Assembly (NCBI GenBank): GCA_963715815.1 | Contig: OY970278.1 | Coordinates: forward strand, 310,001 to 374,000 | DNA: 64,000 bases | Origin: JAFAMS01 sp963715815 | GTDB lineage: Bacteria > Vulcanimicrobiota > Vulcanimicrobiia > Vulcanimicrobiales > Vulcanimicrobiaceae | Direction: 5' to 3' | Part shown: positions 18,218 to 27,872 of the stretch, piece by piece | How the letters are laid out: every line of letters begins with the position of its first letter | Numbering within the stretch: position 1 is the stretch's first letter | Program-made: the position numbers and the translations under genes | Notes under the pieces: generated by a model | What the model was told of the DNA's origin: nothing | The model's database searches: none | Seen by the model: the letters and a program-made list of their open reading frames with translations, nothing else

Positions 18218-19326
18218 TAATCTTTCGCAACGGCTGAAAGCCGCGGGTTGGGCCGCTCCGGGCGCCCGACCTTGTGGCATTCGCGCCATTCGCCGTCGAC
18301 TCGTATCGCCGAGATGTCGGCGGTGAAATCGAAGTGTCCGCTGCCGTCGAAAAACGCGCTGCCGACGGCGTATGCATCAACGGGGACCTTCAGACTCTCG
18401 AACATACGAATTTTCTCGGCATTGAATCCGCCGCTGACGACAATGCGTACTTGCGTGAAGCCTTCGGCGTCGAGAGCGTTGCGAACGTTGTGGACGAGCT
18501 GCGGATTCACCCCAGTGGGGGTAAACGTCGACATTTGTGGCCAGATTGACTTGTCGACGAGCGTCGAGCTCGTATCCATGCGCACACCGTACAAGCGGTT
18601 TCCGAGTGCTCGCGCGAGTTTGAGCGACGTTCCGACGCAGTCATTGTCGAAATCGACCAGCGCGATGACGTTGACGCCCGGCGGCATATATTGCGCGAAC
18701 TTTTGCGTTGCGAGAACGGTGTCGCCGTTATATGCCGCGATCAAGGAATGCGGTACGGTCCCCATCCCGCGGCTTCCCCACCATTCGGCGTTTGCGTCGG
18801 TCGAGACACCGAGCGCTCCCGACATATAGGCAGCGTAACCGTCGCCCGTCTGCACCTGATGATGATCGAAGCGTGCGGGAAAGAACAGGACGTCCTTTCC
18901 GTCGGCTGCGTCGACGATTTCCCGCGCGTTGGTCGCGATGCGCGTACGGCGCGCGAGAACGCCGAGATAGAGCGTTTCGAGATGCGCGAAGAGCGCATAG
19001 TCGCCTTCGATCGTCATCACTGTCTCATACGGTCCGATCGCATCGCCGTCGTAGAGCGCGCAGACATCGAGTTGGTCCCAGCCGTCGGCCCACGTCCCGC
19101 CGGCGTCACGTCCGCTGCACAACCGCAAGATCGCAAGCGCTTCGTCGATGCCGCCCAGGTATGAATGGCTGCGCTGAAAGACTTGCATGCGTACGCGCGG
19201 CGAGTAGCCGTCCGCGATCATGATTTCTTTGGCGCGATTGAAATACGTGTCGGAATAGTAACCTTCACGCATCTTCTCGACGGGCAGCTGAAAAATCGCG
19301 GGTGATAAACGTTGCCTGGCCGGCAT
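18214..19326 (-). CDS. pncB: Nicotinate phosphoribosyltransferase
   Basis: 370 residues of the compact NAPRTase type that makes nicotinate mononucleotide from nicotinate and PRPP for NAD salvage. Family-like stretches: EGYYSDTYFNRAK at the N-terminus, ETVMTIEGDYALFAHLETLYLG, FFPARFDHHQVQTGDGYAAY, VALVDFDNDCVGTSLKLARA-like sequence and RIVVSGGFNAEKI near residue 300. Stand-alone gene, divergent from polX. Its stop overlaps the convergent SGNH gene by the tetramer CTAG. Confident about the family; nicotinate rather than nicotinamide specificity is by family resemblance. Confidence 0.9.
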   Translation of the reverse strand: MPARQRLSPAIFQLPVEKMREGYYSDTYFNRAKEIMIADGYSPRVRMQVFQRSHSYLGGIDEALAILRLCSGRDAGGTWADGWDQLDVCALYDGDAIGPYETVMTIEGDYALFAHLETLYLGVLARRTRIATNAREIVDAADGKDVLFFPARFDHHQVQTGDGYAAYMSGALGVSTDANAEWWGSRGMGTVPHSLIAAYNGDTVLATQKFAQYMPPGVNVIALVDFDNDCVGTSLKLARALGNRLYGVRMDTSSTLVDKSIWPQMSTFTPTGVNPQLVHNVRNALDAEGFTQVRIVVSGGFNAEKIRMFESLKVPVDAYAVGSAFFDGSGHFDFTADISAIRVDGEWRECHKVGRPERPNPRLSAVAKDY

Positions 19327-19361
19327 GAAACGCTCTACGCTTGCGGCGAATGAGGTCCTGT

Positions 19362-21161
19362 GTGAGCACGAGCGACAGCCTACCGCGGGAGCAGCGCTCG
19401 AACGCCGATGTCGCGCGAAGCTTGCGCGAGATTCGTGCGCTCATGGAGTTTGCGGGCGAAGATTACTTTCGATTTATGGCCTACGAGCGAGCCGCCGACG
19501 CCGTCTACAATGCGCCGCCGCTCGCCGATCTCGTCGCCGCGGGCGAGCTCACGTCGCTGCCCGGCATCGGAAAGTCGATCGCCGAGAAAATCGGAACGAT
19601 CCTCGAAACTGGGACCTGCGACCACCTCGAGGAGCTGCGCGCGAAATACCCCCCGCGTCTAATGGAAGTCCTGACCGTCCCCGGAATCGGCATCAAGACG
19701 GGGCGGATGCTCTTCGAACAATTCGAAATCGGATCGCTTTCCGATCTCGAGCGCGCGCTCGATAGCGGAATTCTGGCAGGCGCGCCCCGCCTCGGTAAAA
19801 AGTCGCTCGAAAATCTGCGTCGCGGAATCTTGGCGTCAAAGGGACGATCGCGCCGTTGGCCGCTCGGCATTGCGCGACCGATAGCCGACGAGCTGATCGC
19901 ATATCTGCGCGAAAACGTTCCGGCGCGCAATCTCACGCTCACAGCGGCCGGGAGTTTGCGGCGCAACGAACCGACCGTCGGCGACATCGACATCATCTGC
20001 ACGTCCGACGAACCGGAAGCCGTCATCAAAGCCTTTACGGCATTTTCGCGTGCGCAAGCCGTCGTCGCGGAGGGTTCGACCAAGGGAAGTATTTGGCTCG
20101 GGACCGGACTGCAGATTGATTTGCGCGTTTTGCCGGCGCATCTTTTCGGCAACCTGCTGCAGCATTTCACCGGCAGCCGCGAGCACAACATTCAGCTCCG
20201 TGAGATGGCCGTTCGCAAGAGTTTGCGCGTCAGCGAAAACGGGATTCTCAATCTCGAAACCGGCGATAATATCACGTGCGTAACCGAGGAAGAAGTCTAC
20301 GCCGCGCTTGGGCTCGCATACATTCCGCCGGAGCTGCGACTCGGTGTCGGCGAGATCGATGCCGCGCGCAACGGCACGCTGCCCGACTCGATCGACCTCG
20401 GTGACCTGCGCGGTGAATTTCACATGCACTCGAGCTATAGCGACGGCGCTAACACCCTCGAGGAGATGATCGAAGCCTGCGCAGCCCGTGGTTACGCATA
20501 TCATGCGATCTCCGACCATTCGCAATTTCCGATGCGCGGCGGGGACGTCGGCTTGACTCCGGAAGCCGCACGCAAGCAGCGTGAACACGTGCGCACTTTG
20601 GGCGAGCGCTTTGGAATTCGAACGCTATGCGCGAGCGAAGTCGACGTGCGTCCCGACGGTTCGCTCGTCTTCGACGAACCGACGCTCTCGGAGTTCGATC
20701 TCGTCATTGCCAGCGTGCACACCGGAACGAATGCGTCGCGCGATGAGATGACGCGCCGGATCATCGCAGCCTGCGAGAATCCCTATGTCTCGATCATCGG
20801 TCACCCGACCGGCCGGTACGTCGACGAGACCGCGGAATTCGAGGGCTACGAGTTCGACTACGATGCCGTCTTTGCGGCGGCTGCGCGTACCGGGACCGCG
20901 CTCGAGATCGACGGACACCCGGCGCGGCTCGATCTTCCAAGTGCCCTGGCCCGCCGCGCAAAGGCGTTCGGCGTCACATTTACCTGCGATTCCGATGCCC
21001 ATTCGGTGGTGGCCCTCAGCAACGTCTCGTACGCAGTCGGCCAAGCCCGGCGTGCCTGGCTCGAGGCCAAGGACGTCTTGAACACACGTTCGGTCGAGGA
21101 CGTCCTGACGTTCGTGGCCCGAAAACGGGCCTCGGCGGCTCTTCCTGCGAATAAGCAATAA
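19362..21161 (+). CDS. polX: DNA polymerase/3'-5' exonuclease PolX (family X with PHP domain)
   Basis: Gap-filling DNA repair polymerase. The helix-hairpin-helix region (LPGIGKSIAEKIG and VPGIGIKTGRMLF, residues 50-125) binds DNA. The nucleotidyltransferase core has GSLRRNEPTVGDIDII near residue 200 with the catalytic D-x-D. The C-terminal PHP phosphoesterase domain begins at EFHMHSSYSDGAN near residue 355 and continues through AISDHSQF and CDSDAH, the metal ligands of the 3'-5' exonuclease. I placed the start at GTG 19362 because GAGGT precedes it; an ATG at 19350 is also in frame. About 599 residues, slightly longer than Bacillus PolX. Confidence 0.94.
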   Translation: MSTSDSLPREQRSNADVARSLREIRALMEFAGEDYFRFMAYERAADAVYNAPPLADLVAAGELTSLPGIGKSIAEKIGTILETGTCDHLEELRAKYPPRLMEVLTVPGIGIKTGRMLFEQFEIGSLSDLERALDSGILAGAPRLGKKSLENLRRGILASKGRSRRWPLGIARPIADELIAYLRENVPARNLTLTAAGSLRRNEPTVGDIDIICTSDEPEAVIKAFTAFSRAQAVVAEGSTKGSIWLGTGLQIDLRVLPAHLFGNLLQHFTGSREHNIQLREMAVRKSLRVSENGILNLETGDNITCVTEEEVYAALGLAYIPPELRLGVGEIDAARNGTLPDSIDLGDLRGEFHMHSSYSDGANTLEEMIEACAARGYAYHAISDHSQFPMRGGDVGLTPEAARKQREHVRTLGERFGIRTLCASEVDVRPDGSLVFDEPTLSEFDLVIASVHTGTNASRDEMTRRIIAACENPYVSIIGHPTGRYVDETAEFEGYEFDYDAVFAAAARTGTALEIDGHPARLDLPSALARRAKAFGVTFTCDSDAHSVVALSNVSYAVGQARRAWLEAKDVLNTRSVEDVLTFVARKRASAALPANKQ

Positions 21162-21169
21162 ATCTCGGT

Positions 21170-23890
21170 ATGATCTCCGGTACTTTTACCTCGGAGTCGG
21201 CTCGGCTCGAGGCACTCTACGATTACCAGATCCTCGATACCCCGGCTGAGGAAGTCTTTGACGTCTTCACCCGGTTGGCTTCGCAATTGTGCGGCACTCC
21301 GATCGCATCGATCGCGCTGCTCGATGAAGACCGGATCTGGTTCAAATCGCTGGTCGGATTGATCGGCATCGGCGAGATACCGCGAAAAGATTCGTTCTGC
21401 GCATCTACCCTGTCCAGCGCCGATCTCTTTGAGGTTCACGACGCCAAGACCGACGAGCGTTTCCGGCGTTCGCCGCTGGTGCGCGACTATCGCGTGCGTT
21501 TCTATGCCGGCATGCCGCTCATTACGCGCGGCGGCTACGTGATCGGAACGCTCAACGTGATGGACGAGCGGCCACGCACGCTGACCGAAGCAGAGTGCGG
21601 CGTGTTGCGCACGCTGGCTGCCAGCGTGATCGAACAGTTAGATGCACGCCGCACGCTTATGCGACTCGTCGACGCGTCACGCAGCGAGCTGTATCACTTC
21701 GATCTCTCATCGCAGAAGATCGTCTTCGCGAGCGAAGGCGCACTGCGCAACCTTGGCTACACCGCTAAAGAGATGCGCAATCTCCCCGTCGAGTCGCTCT
21801 TGCCGCGTTTGCAATCACCGTTCTCGACAGAACGCTTGATGCGCAGCATCGCGGCGCGCGATGGCGAGCCGATAGTCGTAAATACCGTCGCGAAGCGCAA
21901 AGACGGTTCGATCTATCCGATTGAATTGCGCGTCGAACTGGTTCGCTCGTTCTCGCGCCCGCTCGTCTACGTCTTTGGCGTCGATATGTCGGAACGCCGC
22001 GAAAGCGAAGACCGCATTCGCTTGCTCTCGACCGCAGTCGAAAACGCGAGCGACGCCGTAGCGATCTACGCGCCGTCCGATCCGCCCGATCCCAAAAAGC
22101 CGTCGACGATTATTTACGTCAACGATGCGTTCTTGCAGAGCGTCGGCTACACGCGCGAAGAGATCATCGGCAAGAATAGCTCGATGTATGTCGGTAAGGG
22201 CAACGACCGTAAAACCGTCGAGGACGTACGCGCTCGTGTCCTGCGCGGCGAAACCGCACGTTTCCGCACGCGTACGTATCGCAAAGACGGCTCGACGTTC
22301 TGGAGCGAGCAGTCGCTCCGGCCGATGGTCGACGCGGCGGGCAAAGTCTCGCACATCATCGCGGTTCGGCGCGACGTCACTTCCGACGTCATGCACGAAG
22401 CCGCGCTTGCGACGCAAAACGATATTCTGACCGCCTTGACCAGCGTAGCCCGGGAGCTCTTCGCTGCGCTCGTCCCGCGCGTGCTCGTCGACCGGCTGCT
22501 CGTCGGTGCGGCGGCGATGACCGGCACGACGGTACGCTTCTGGGTCGCGTTGCCGAACGGTGGTCTTGCGCAAAGTCAGGATCTCAGCCTACCACCCGAC
22601 ACCCCCGATGAAGGCGACGATTTCTTGCGCGAAGCTTTCGTCTCGGAAGTCGTCCTCGTCGACGACGCCGCGCATCGTGCGGTCGCGCGCATTCCAACGC
22701 CGGACGGTCCGGGCTGGCTGCTCGAGGCGCGTTCGAGCGGAAACGAACCGCTCGCAACCAGCAGCGTGTTTGCGCTCGGACTGCTCGCGCAATATGCTGC
22801 CGTCGCAGTTCGCAACGTCGAGCTGTACGGCGAGCTCGACGCGCGCCGCGGCGCGGTCGTCGAGCTGAACCAAGTCAAGGCCGATCTCATTGCGATGCTG
22901 GCCCACGATTTCAAAGGTCCGCTGACGTCGATCGTCGGCTTTGCGCAAGTTTTGGCCGAGGATCCGAAGCTGGATGCGCAATCGCGCCAGTTCCTCGACA
23001 CGATCACGCAGAACGCGATGAGACTTTCCAATCTCGCCAGCGATACGCTTTCGCTCTCGCGTCTGGAAAGCAGCGACTTCTCGCTCGCGCGTCAACCGAT
23101 CGAAATTGGCGATCTCGTTCGCGACGTCGCGCAAACGTTCAGCGAACGCCGCCAGATCGACGTGGAGATCGATGCGGCCGACGCCCTCGTCACCGGCGAC
23201 ATGCAGCGCCTCGGCCAAGTCCTCGAGAACCTGTTTGGGAATGCGATCAAGTACTCGCCCAACGGCGAGCCGGTCGCGGTTAAGGTTCATAGTATCGACG
23301 GCTGGATCGAGATCTCGGTCAGGGACCGTGGCATCGGTATCCCGCAGCCGGAGGTCGCGAATTTGTTCTCGCGCTTCGCGCGCGGTTCGAACGCACGCCG
23401 CCTGGGGATCACCGGTACCGGTTTCGGCCTCTATTTGGCGCGGCTGATCGTCGAGAAACACGCCGGCACGATCGGCGTCGAGACCGTCGAGGGCAAAGGG
23501 AGTACGTTTGTCGTCCGGCTTCCGGCTGCAGTTCTGGGAGAAGAGGACGATCGCACGAACCGCCTGCTGCTGGTCGACCCGGAAGGCGAGACGCGTTCGT
23601 TCACGGCGCACGCGCTACGCGGCGGACACTACCGTCTGCGCGTCGTCCAATCGGTCGGCGAAGCCCTGGTGCTGCTGGCCGACGAGCGCTTCGATGCGGC
23701 GCTGATCGATGGCGACGACGAAGAAATCCTCAAGAAAGTTCCGCGCCGCATTCGGCGCGAGGTTGCCTTCATTCGGATCGGCGCAACCAGCGAAAAAGGC
23801 TGGGACAGCGTGCTCGGCAAGCCGTTCCTCAGCAAAGATTTGCTTGCGGCGATCGAATCGGCCGTCGAGCGTCAGGTGCGCGCGACCTAA
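21170..23890 (+). CDS. Hybrid sensor histidine kinase (GAF-PAS-PAS-GAF-HisKA-HATPase-REC)
   Basis: 906-residue cytoplasmic-looking sensor kinase with no clear membrane segment. Domains in order: GAF (about 20-165), PAS (about 170-280), PAS (about 285-410, with FQ/GYTREEIIGKN-type sequence), divergent GAF (about 415-560), HisKA with phospho-acceptor His579 in AMLAHDFKGPLTSIVGF, HATPase with N box NLFGNAIKYSPNG, G1 DRGIGIP and G2 GTGFGLYLAR, then a C-terminal receiver with Asp847 in ALIDGD and a KPF lysine near the end. No cognate response regulator with an output domain is adjacent. It starts 8 bases after the polX stop, so the two may be cotranscribed. Confidence 0.92.
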   Translation: MISGTFTSESARLEALYDYQILDTPAEEVFDVFTRLASQLCGTPIASIALLDEDRIWFKSLVGLIGIGEIPRKDSFCASTLSSADLFEVHDAKTDERFRRSPLVRDYRVRFYAGMPLITRGGYVIGTLNVMDERPRTLTEAECGVLRTLAASVIEQLDARRTLMRLVDASRSELYHFDLSSQKIVFASEGALRNLGYTAKEMRNLPVESLLPRLQSPFSTERLMRSIAARDGEPIVVNTVAKRKDGSIYPIELRVELVRSFSRPLVYVFGVDMSERRESEDRIRLLSTAVENASDAVAIYAPSDPPDPKKPSTIIYVNDAFLQSVGYTREEIIGKNSSMYVGKGNDRKTVEDVRARVLRGETARFRTRTYRKDGSTFWSEQSLRPMVDAAGKVSHIIAVRRDVTSDVMHEAALATQNDILTALTSVARELFAALVPRVLVDRLLVGAAAMTGTTVRFWVALPNGGLAQSQDLSLPPDTPDEGDDFLREAFVSEVVLVDDAAHRAVARIPTPDGPGWLLEARSSGNEPLATSSVFALGLLAQYAAVAVRNVELYGELDARRGAVVELNQVKADLIAMLAHDFKGPLTSIVGFAQVLAEDPKLDAQSRQFLDTITQNAMRLSNLASDTLSLSRLESSDFSLARQPIEIGDLVRDVAQTFSERRQIDVEIDAADALVTGDMQRLGQVLENLFGNAIKYSPNGEPVAVKVHSIDGWIEISVRDRGIGIPQPEVANLFSRFARGSNARRLGITGTGFGLYLARLIVEKHAGTIGVETVEGKGSTFVVRLPAAVLGEEDDRTNRLLLVDPEGETRSFTAHALRGGHYRLRVVQSVGEALVLLADERFDAALIDGDDEEILKKVPRRIRREVAFIRIGATSEKGWDSVLGKPFLSKDLLAAIESAVERQVRAT

Positions 23891-23921
23891 AAAGGTCTAG
23901 GCGCGAAACGACCCGGTCGTT
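23884..23921. repeat. Two short inverted repeats after the histidine kinase gene
   Basis: GACCT-AAAA-AGGTC (23884-23897) spans the kinase stop codon, and AACGACC-C-GGTCGTT (23907-23921) follows ten bases later. The 113-base convergent gap to mgtC (23891-24003) holds these and no ORF. On the minus strand the first repeat has a TTTTT loop. They could act as weak terminators for either strand but lack a proper T-run after the stem. Confidence 0.4.
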
Positions 23922-24003
23922 GCAAGTCCGGCCGGGCCGCCTCGCCCTAATCCTAACCAAGCGACTTCTCGTTAGTTAATGGGAACCCTGGGCTTTAGGC
24001 TCA

Positions 24004-24696
24004 TCACTCGCGCAGCGCGCCTTGCGCGATGGTGCGAATTTCACGAACTCCGTCCAACGCCCGCAATGCTTCTGCGATTTTGTTCGCCTGCGCTGGATCG
24101 TAGCGCATGACGAGCTCGACCCGATCGCGGTCTTTCTCATTGTCAAAATGCAAGTGAATGCGTTGAAGGCGCGCCCCAGCGTCGGAGATAATTCGGCGGA
24201 CCTGCGCTTCCTGAAATCCGCGTGCGGAGCAGGTCATGATGATGTGGACGCTGCGGCGCGAGCCAAAAAGAATGACTTCGAGCGGGCGCATCGCTGCCAG
24301 GACGACGAGCACTAGTACCGAGGCGGCGACCGCGGCTAAATACATGGCGCCGCCGCACGCCAGTCCGATCGCCGCGACGGTCCAGACGCTCGCCGCCGTC
24401 GTCAAACCTCGAACGATCTCGCGGCGAAGAATGATCGTCCCGGCGCCGAGAAAACCGATGCCGCTGGCAACTTGCGCCGCAATTCGTGAAGGGTCGAGGA
24501 TCACGTGCTCGCCGAGAACCGGCGCGAAGCCATATGCCGAGATGATCATGAATAGTGCCGCGCCAAGCGAAACGAGCGCGTGCGTCCGAAGTCCCGCCGC
24601 ATGCTCCGCCCGCTCTCGTTCGATTCCGATTATCGCTCCGAGAACGGTCGCGGCGAGAAGCCGCACGACGATATCTTGCCAGGAGATGGCGATCAT
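24004..24696 (-). CDS. MgtC/SapB family membrane protein
   Basis: 230-residue inner-membrane protein of the MgtC family, linked in known members to survival at low magnesium and to ATP synthase control. The conserved first part shows VRLLAATVLGAIIGIERE, AGLRTHALVSLGAALFMI, QVASGIGFLGAGTIILR and VRGLTTAASVWTVAAIGLA. The soluble C-terminal part (residues 145-230) is ACT-like in layout, as in many MgtC homologues. I chose ATG at 24696 (MIAISWQDIVVRLL); a longer in-frame extension looks non-coding. It diverges from ilvE. Confidence 0.9.
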   Translation of the reverse strand: MIAISWQDIVVRLLAATVLGAIIGIERERAEHAAGLRTHALVSLGAALFMIISAYGFAPVLGEHVILDPSRIAAQVASGIGFLGAGTIILRREIVRGLTTAASVWTVAAIGLACGGAMYLAAVAASVLVLVVLAAMRPLEVILFGSRRSVHIIMTCSARGFQEAQVRRIISDAGARLQRIHLHFDNEKDRDRVELVMRYDPAQANKIAEALRALDGVREIRTIAQGALRE

Positions 24697-24768
24697 CACG
24701 ACGATCTTGGCGCCCGGGATGCTTGCCTCCCCGGGGGCCGCGACCCCGAAAGCTCGAACCGCCGTCTC

Positions 24769-25719
24769 ATGGAACTCGACGATCTCATCGTGTATGCCCG
24801 CGGCGGATTTACGCGCTACGCCGATGCGAAAATCGGCCTGCTTACGCACGCTCTGCAATACGGAACCGGATGCTTCGAAGGGGTTCGCGGTTTCTGGGAG
24901 GCGGACAAGCGCGAGCTCTACATTTTGCACGCACGCGATCACTATCGCCGCCTGCACGATTCCGCCAAGATTCTGATGATGAAGGTTCCAAAATCACCGG
25001 ACGAGCTCGTGGAGATCACGCTCGAACTTTGCGCGCGTAACAAATTCGAGTGCGAAGTTTATCTGCGTCCCTTCGTCTACAAAGCCGACGAAGCGATCGG
25101 TGTGCGTCTCGAAGGCGTCAGCGACGAGTTTGCAATCGTTGCAATTCCGTTCGTCGGTTACTTTGGTGAAGCGAAAGGCCTACGGACGTGCTTGAGCTCC
25201 TGGCGCCGCATCGACGACACCGTCGCGCCCGCGCGCGCCAAAATCACCGGTATCTACATCAACTCAGCGCTCGCGAAAAGCGAAGCGATCGCTAACGGCT
25301 TCGATGAAGCGATCATGCTTTCACACGATGGACACGTCTCCGAAGGCTCAGCCGAGAACATTTTCATCGTCAAAAACGGCGATTTGATCACCCCCGATCC
25401 AACGCAAAACATCCTCGAAGGCGTCACGCGCCGTTGCGCAATGACGATCGCGCGCGACCTCGGCGTGAACGTCATCGAACGTGGCATCGATCGCAGCGAG
25501 CTCTACACCGCAACCGAAGTTTTCTTGACTGGAAGCGCGGCCGGCGTCATGCCGGTTGAATCGATCGATCGCCGTCCCGTCGGCGATGGCACGACCGGTA
25601 AGATCACTAAGGCGATCATGGACGTCTACGAACGCGCAGTACGCGGCAAAGAGCCGAAATATCGCGACTGGGTCACGCCGGTCTACGCGAATCGGCGTGT
25701 AAAAGCCGCCGCGGGCTAA
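24769..25719 (+). CDS. ilvE: Branched-chain amino acid aminotransferase
   Basis: Fold-type IV PLP transaminase for the last step of Ile/Val/Leu synthesis. 316 residues from MELDDLIVYARGGFTRYADAK. Family marks: LTHALQYGTGCFEGVRGFW near residue 30, EVYLRPFVYKA near 100, AKITGIYINSALAKSEA near 155 with the PLP-binding lysine, and DEAIMLSHDGHVSEGSAENIF near 185. The 190 codons upstream in the same frame are antisense to mgtC and I left them out. A stand-alone gene; no other ilv or leu gene is in the window. Confidence 0.95.
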   Translation: MELDDLIVYARGGFTRYADAKIGLLTHALQYGTGCFEGVRGFWEADKRELYILHARDHYRRLHDSAKILMMKVPKSPDELVEITLELCARNKFECEVYLRPFVYKADEAIGVRLEGVSDEFAIVAIPFVGYFGEAKGLRTCLSSWRRIDDTVAPARAKITGIYINSALAKSEAIANGFDEAIMLSHDGHVSEGSAENIFIVKNGDLITPDPTQNILEGVTRRCAMTIARDLGVNVIERGIDRSELYTATEVFLTGSAAGVMPVESIDRRPVGDGTTGKITKAIMDVYERAVRGKEPKYRDWVTPVYANRRVKAAAG

Positions 25720-25720
25720 G

Positions 25721-26599
25721 CTACGGGCGCGGTGCGAACGTAACAATGTATAGGTAATACCCTGGCGTTGGCACGCACATTTCCCTTGCCGCACGATATG
25801 TCGAGTTCGCAGCTGCATTTAACGCAGCGCGATCGAAGTCCGGATATCCGGATGGGTCCTGCACCCATGCATCGTCGGCGCGACCGTCGTGCGAGATCGC
25901 GACTACGACTCTTATCGTTACCGCGTGCGTCGGAAAGCCTGCGTCATTTGGCCATCCCGGAGTAACCTTGCGCGTCGCAACTGCCTCTTCCAAAGGATGT
26001 TCGCATGCCGTGTTCTCTTCCAGGTTGACCGGCAACGCGTCGATAATCGGGTCTGAAGGTGCAGGCGGCTTCCCGTAGTCCCCAGGCGGCGGAGAATCCG
26101 TGACGATGTCTGAGCTGTTTCCTCCGAAAAATGGCGCATCCATTAAACCTGTCGCGGAAATCCGGCACGTAACCATGCCGTGTTCGTCCCAGTGAAACAC
26201 ATTATCGCCGGTCGCTTGCGCCTGGAGAATCGTCGATTTCGTCAATTTGGTTACTATCGGCGGGAGACGAACATAGAGAGGCTCTGAGAAATATCCGGTG
26301 CGCTCCCATTTTGCATACGCGTTGTGGAAATGTCCGGTGAATTCTGAAAGGGGTGTGTTCGGAAACACTGCCGTGTACCAACCGTCGTTTGTCTGGATCA
26401 GAAGCGTTCCGTTAACGGCACGTCGAGACCGCGCGAAAAGGTTAAACGAATAAACTTGACCATTCGGCGTTGTGAAGTGATATGGAGCGACAACGTTTAC
26501 CGGGCAATATTCAACCGTTGCGCTTGCGTTTTGATGCGCGGCGAAAAAAAGCGCAGCCACTGCGAACACGAACGCAAAGGCAATACGCGCGTGGCGCAA
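25721..26599 (-). CDS. Secreted protein with TonB C-terminal-like domain
   Basis: 292 residues with a Sec signal (MRHARIAFAFVFAVAALFF, cleavage near NASA). Two parts: a middle region of unknown fold (residues 40-150) and a C-terminal domain from about 195 with the TonB-C look: THAVTIRVVVAISHDGRADDAWVQDPSGYPDFDRAALNAAANSTYRAA. Such domains occur in energy-transducer paralogues. No transmembrane anchor beyond the signal is seen, so coupling to ExbB/ExbD is unclear. Base composition appears lower in GC than its neighbours. It lies four bases downstream of the VOC gene. Confidence 0.7.
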   Translation of the reverse strand: MRHARIAFAFVFAVAALFFAAHQNASATVEYCPVNVVAPYHFTTPNGQVYSFNLFARSRRAVNGTLLIQTNDGWYTAVFPNTPLSEFTGHFHNAYAKWERTGYFSEPLYVRLPPIVTKLTKSTILQAQATGDNVFHWDEHGMVTCRISATGLMDAPFFGGNSSDIVTDSPPPGDYGKPPAPSDPIIDALPVNLEENTACEHPLEEAVATRKVTPGWPNDAGFPTHAVTIRVVVAISHDGRADDAWVQDPSGYPDFDRAALNAAANSTYRAAREMCVPTPGYYLYIVTFAPRP

Positions 26600-26602
26600 G
26601 GC

Positions 26603-27019
26603 TTACTCGGTCGGCATCGAGCTTTTCTTCGACGGTTCGATGGGGCTCATCAAACCGACGTCGTTGCCGCTCGGATCTTTAACGATTGCATAACGTGCAC
26701 CCCAAAATGCGTCGTGCGGTGGTTTGACGCCTTTGTGTCCGGCGCTAGTGAGCTTCGAATATAAAGTGTCGACAGCTTCGCGCGATTCGACCGAAAATCC
26801 AATCACGACACCCGGCTTTGAGTCTCCGCGCCAGACCTTTGCCATCGAGGCGCTGTCGAATTCGATGCGGTTGCCGTTTGAAAACTCGACCTCGATGTGC
26901 CGTGCTCCGCTGCCTGCCGGCCACTCGCTGCCATCATCATCGATCTTCAATCCGAGCGTGCGATAGAAGCCGATCGTAGCGTCGACATCCTCGACGATCA
27001 GATTCAGCTGGTTGAAAAT
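26603..27019 (-). CDS. VOC (glyoxalase/bleomycin-resistance) family protein, apparent ATT start
   Basis: 138-residue vicinal-oxygen-chelate protein. It opens IFNQLNLIVEDVDATIGFYRTLGL and ends with GARYAIVKDPSGNDVGLMSP, the usual metal-site strand. In relatives the first residues are commonly M-F-N-Q-L-N, so translation seems to begin at ATT (27019), which falls inside the 3' end of fdhD; GAGAGACTGG lies just before it. No ATG, GTG or TTG in this frame gives a sensible N-terminus. Function unknown. Either a rare ATT start or a base error. Confidence 0.75.
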   Translation of the reverse strand: MFNQLNLIVEDVDATIGFYRTLGLKIDDDGSEWPAGSGARHIEVEFSNGNRIEFDSASMAKVWRGDSKPGVVIGFSVESREAVDTLYSKLTSAGHKGVKPPHDAFWGARYAIVKDPSGNDVGLMSPIEPSKKSSMPTE

Positions 27020-27872
27020 GCTGCCAGTCTCTCGTTGCCTGCGTAGACATTGAAGCGCGAGCCGCGCAAGAACCCGATCAGCGTCATCCCGAACTCGCGC
27101 GCGAGCCCGACCGCAAGACTGCTCGGCGCCGAAACGGCGCAAACGACCGGCACGCCGGCCACGAGCGCCTTCTGTACGATCTCGAAGCTCGTCCGCCCGC
27201 TCACCATTACGATCGCGTCGTGCAGCGGAAGCTTTCCGTTCATCAGCGCCCAGCCGATCAGCTTATCGAGCGCATTGTGGCGCCCGACATCTTCGCGGAG
27301 CGCGAGCAACGAGCCATTCGCATCGAACAGCGCGGCCGCGTGCAAACCGCCGGTCGACGCAAAAACGCCTTGAGCGGCACGAAGTTTATCCGGCAGCGAC
27401 GTCACGAGCTCGGCATTCAGTGAAGGTCCGGTGCCCAGATCCGGGACGTTGCGCATGCGCAACGATTCGATGCTGGCCTTTCCGCACACGCCGCACGCGC
27501 TCGTCGTAAGGAAGTGGCGTTCGAGGCGATCGATCTGCGGCCAAGCGCTGCGCGCAAGTTCGACGTTCACGATGTTGTAGCGCTGATCGGCGTCGATGTC
27601 GCGATCGACGCAATACGAAAGTCCACGCAGCTCGTCCTTATTCGTGATGACGCCTTCGTTGTTCAGGAATCCGGCGACGAGCTCGAAGTCGGAGCCGGGG
27701 GTGCGCATCGTTACCGCAACCGTACGGCTCTCGCCGCCGAGAACGAGGCGAATCTCGAGCGGTTCTTCGGTCGCTACCTCATCAAAACGCTGACGCGTCG
27801 CGCCGTCTTCGACGGCATCAATACGAAATTCGGTTTTTGGACCCGGTCGCTCCGGCTCCCAGGTTGTGTCAT
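27004..27872 (-). CDS. fdhD: Formate dehydrogenase accessory sulfurtransferase FdhD, frameshifted near the start
   Basis: FdhD passes sulfur to the molybdenum cofactor of formate dehydrogenase. The body is clear: TMRTPGSDFELVAGFL, the Cys pair in TTSACGVCGKAS, LREDVGRHNALDKLIGWAL and VSGRTSFEIVQKALVAGV. The conserved N-terminal part (ATEEPLEIRLVLGGE) is in the same frame but has no start codon. The only suitable ATG (27872) overlaps the nrfD stop as ATGA and is in another frame. A single missing base within about 27850-27869 would join them (869 nt is one short of 870). It closes the formate dehydrogenase operon. Confidence 0.88.

Noticed and set aside
23884..23921. Intrinsic terminator of the histidine kinase gene
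   Set aside because: Stems exist but no T-run follows on the plus strand, so I list them only as inverted repeats.
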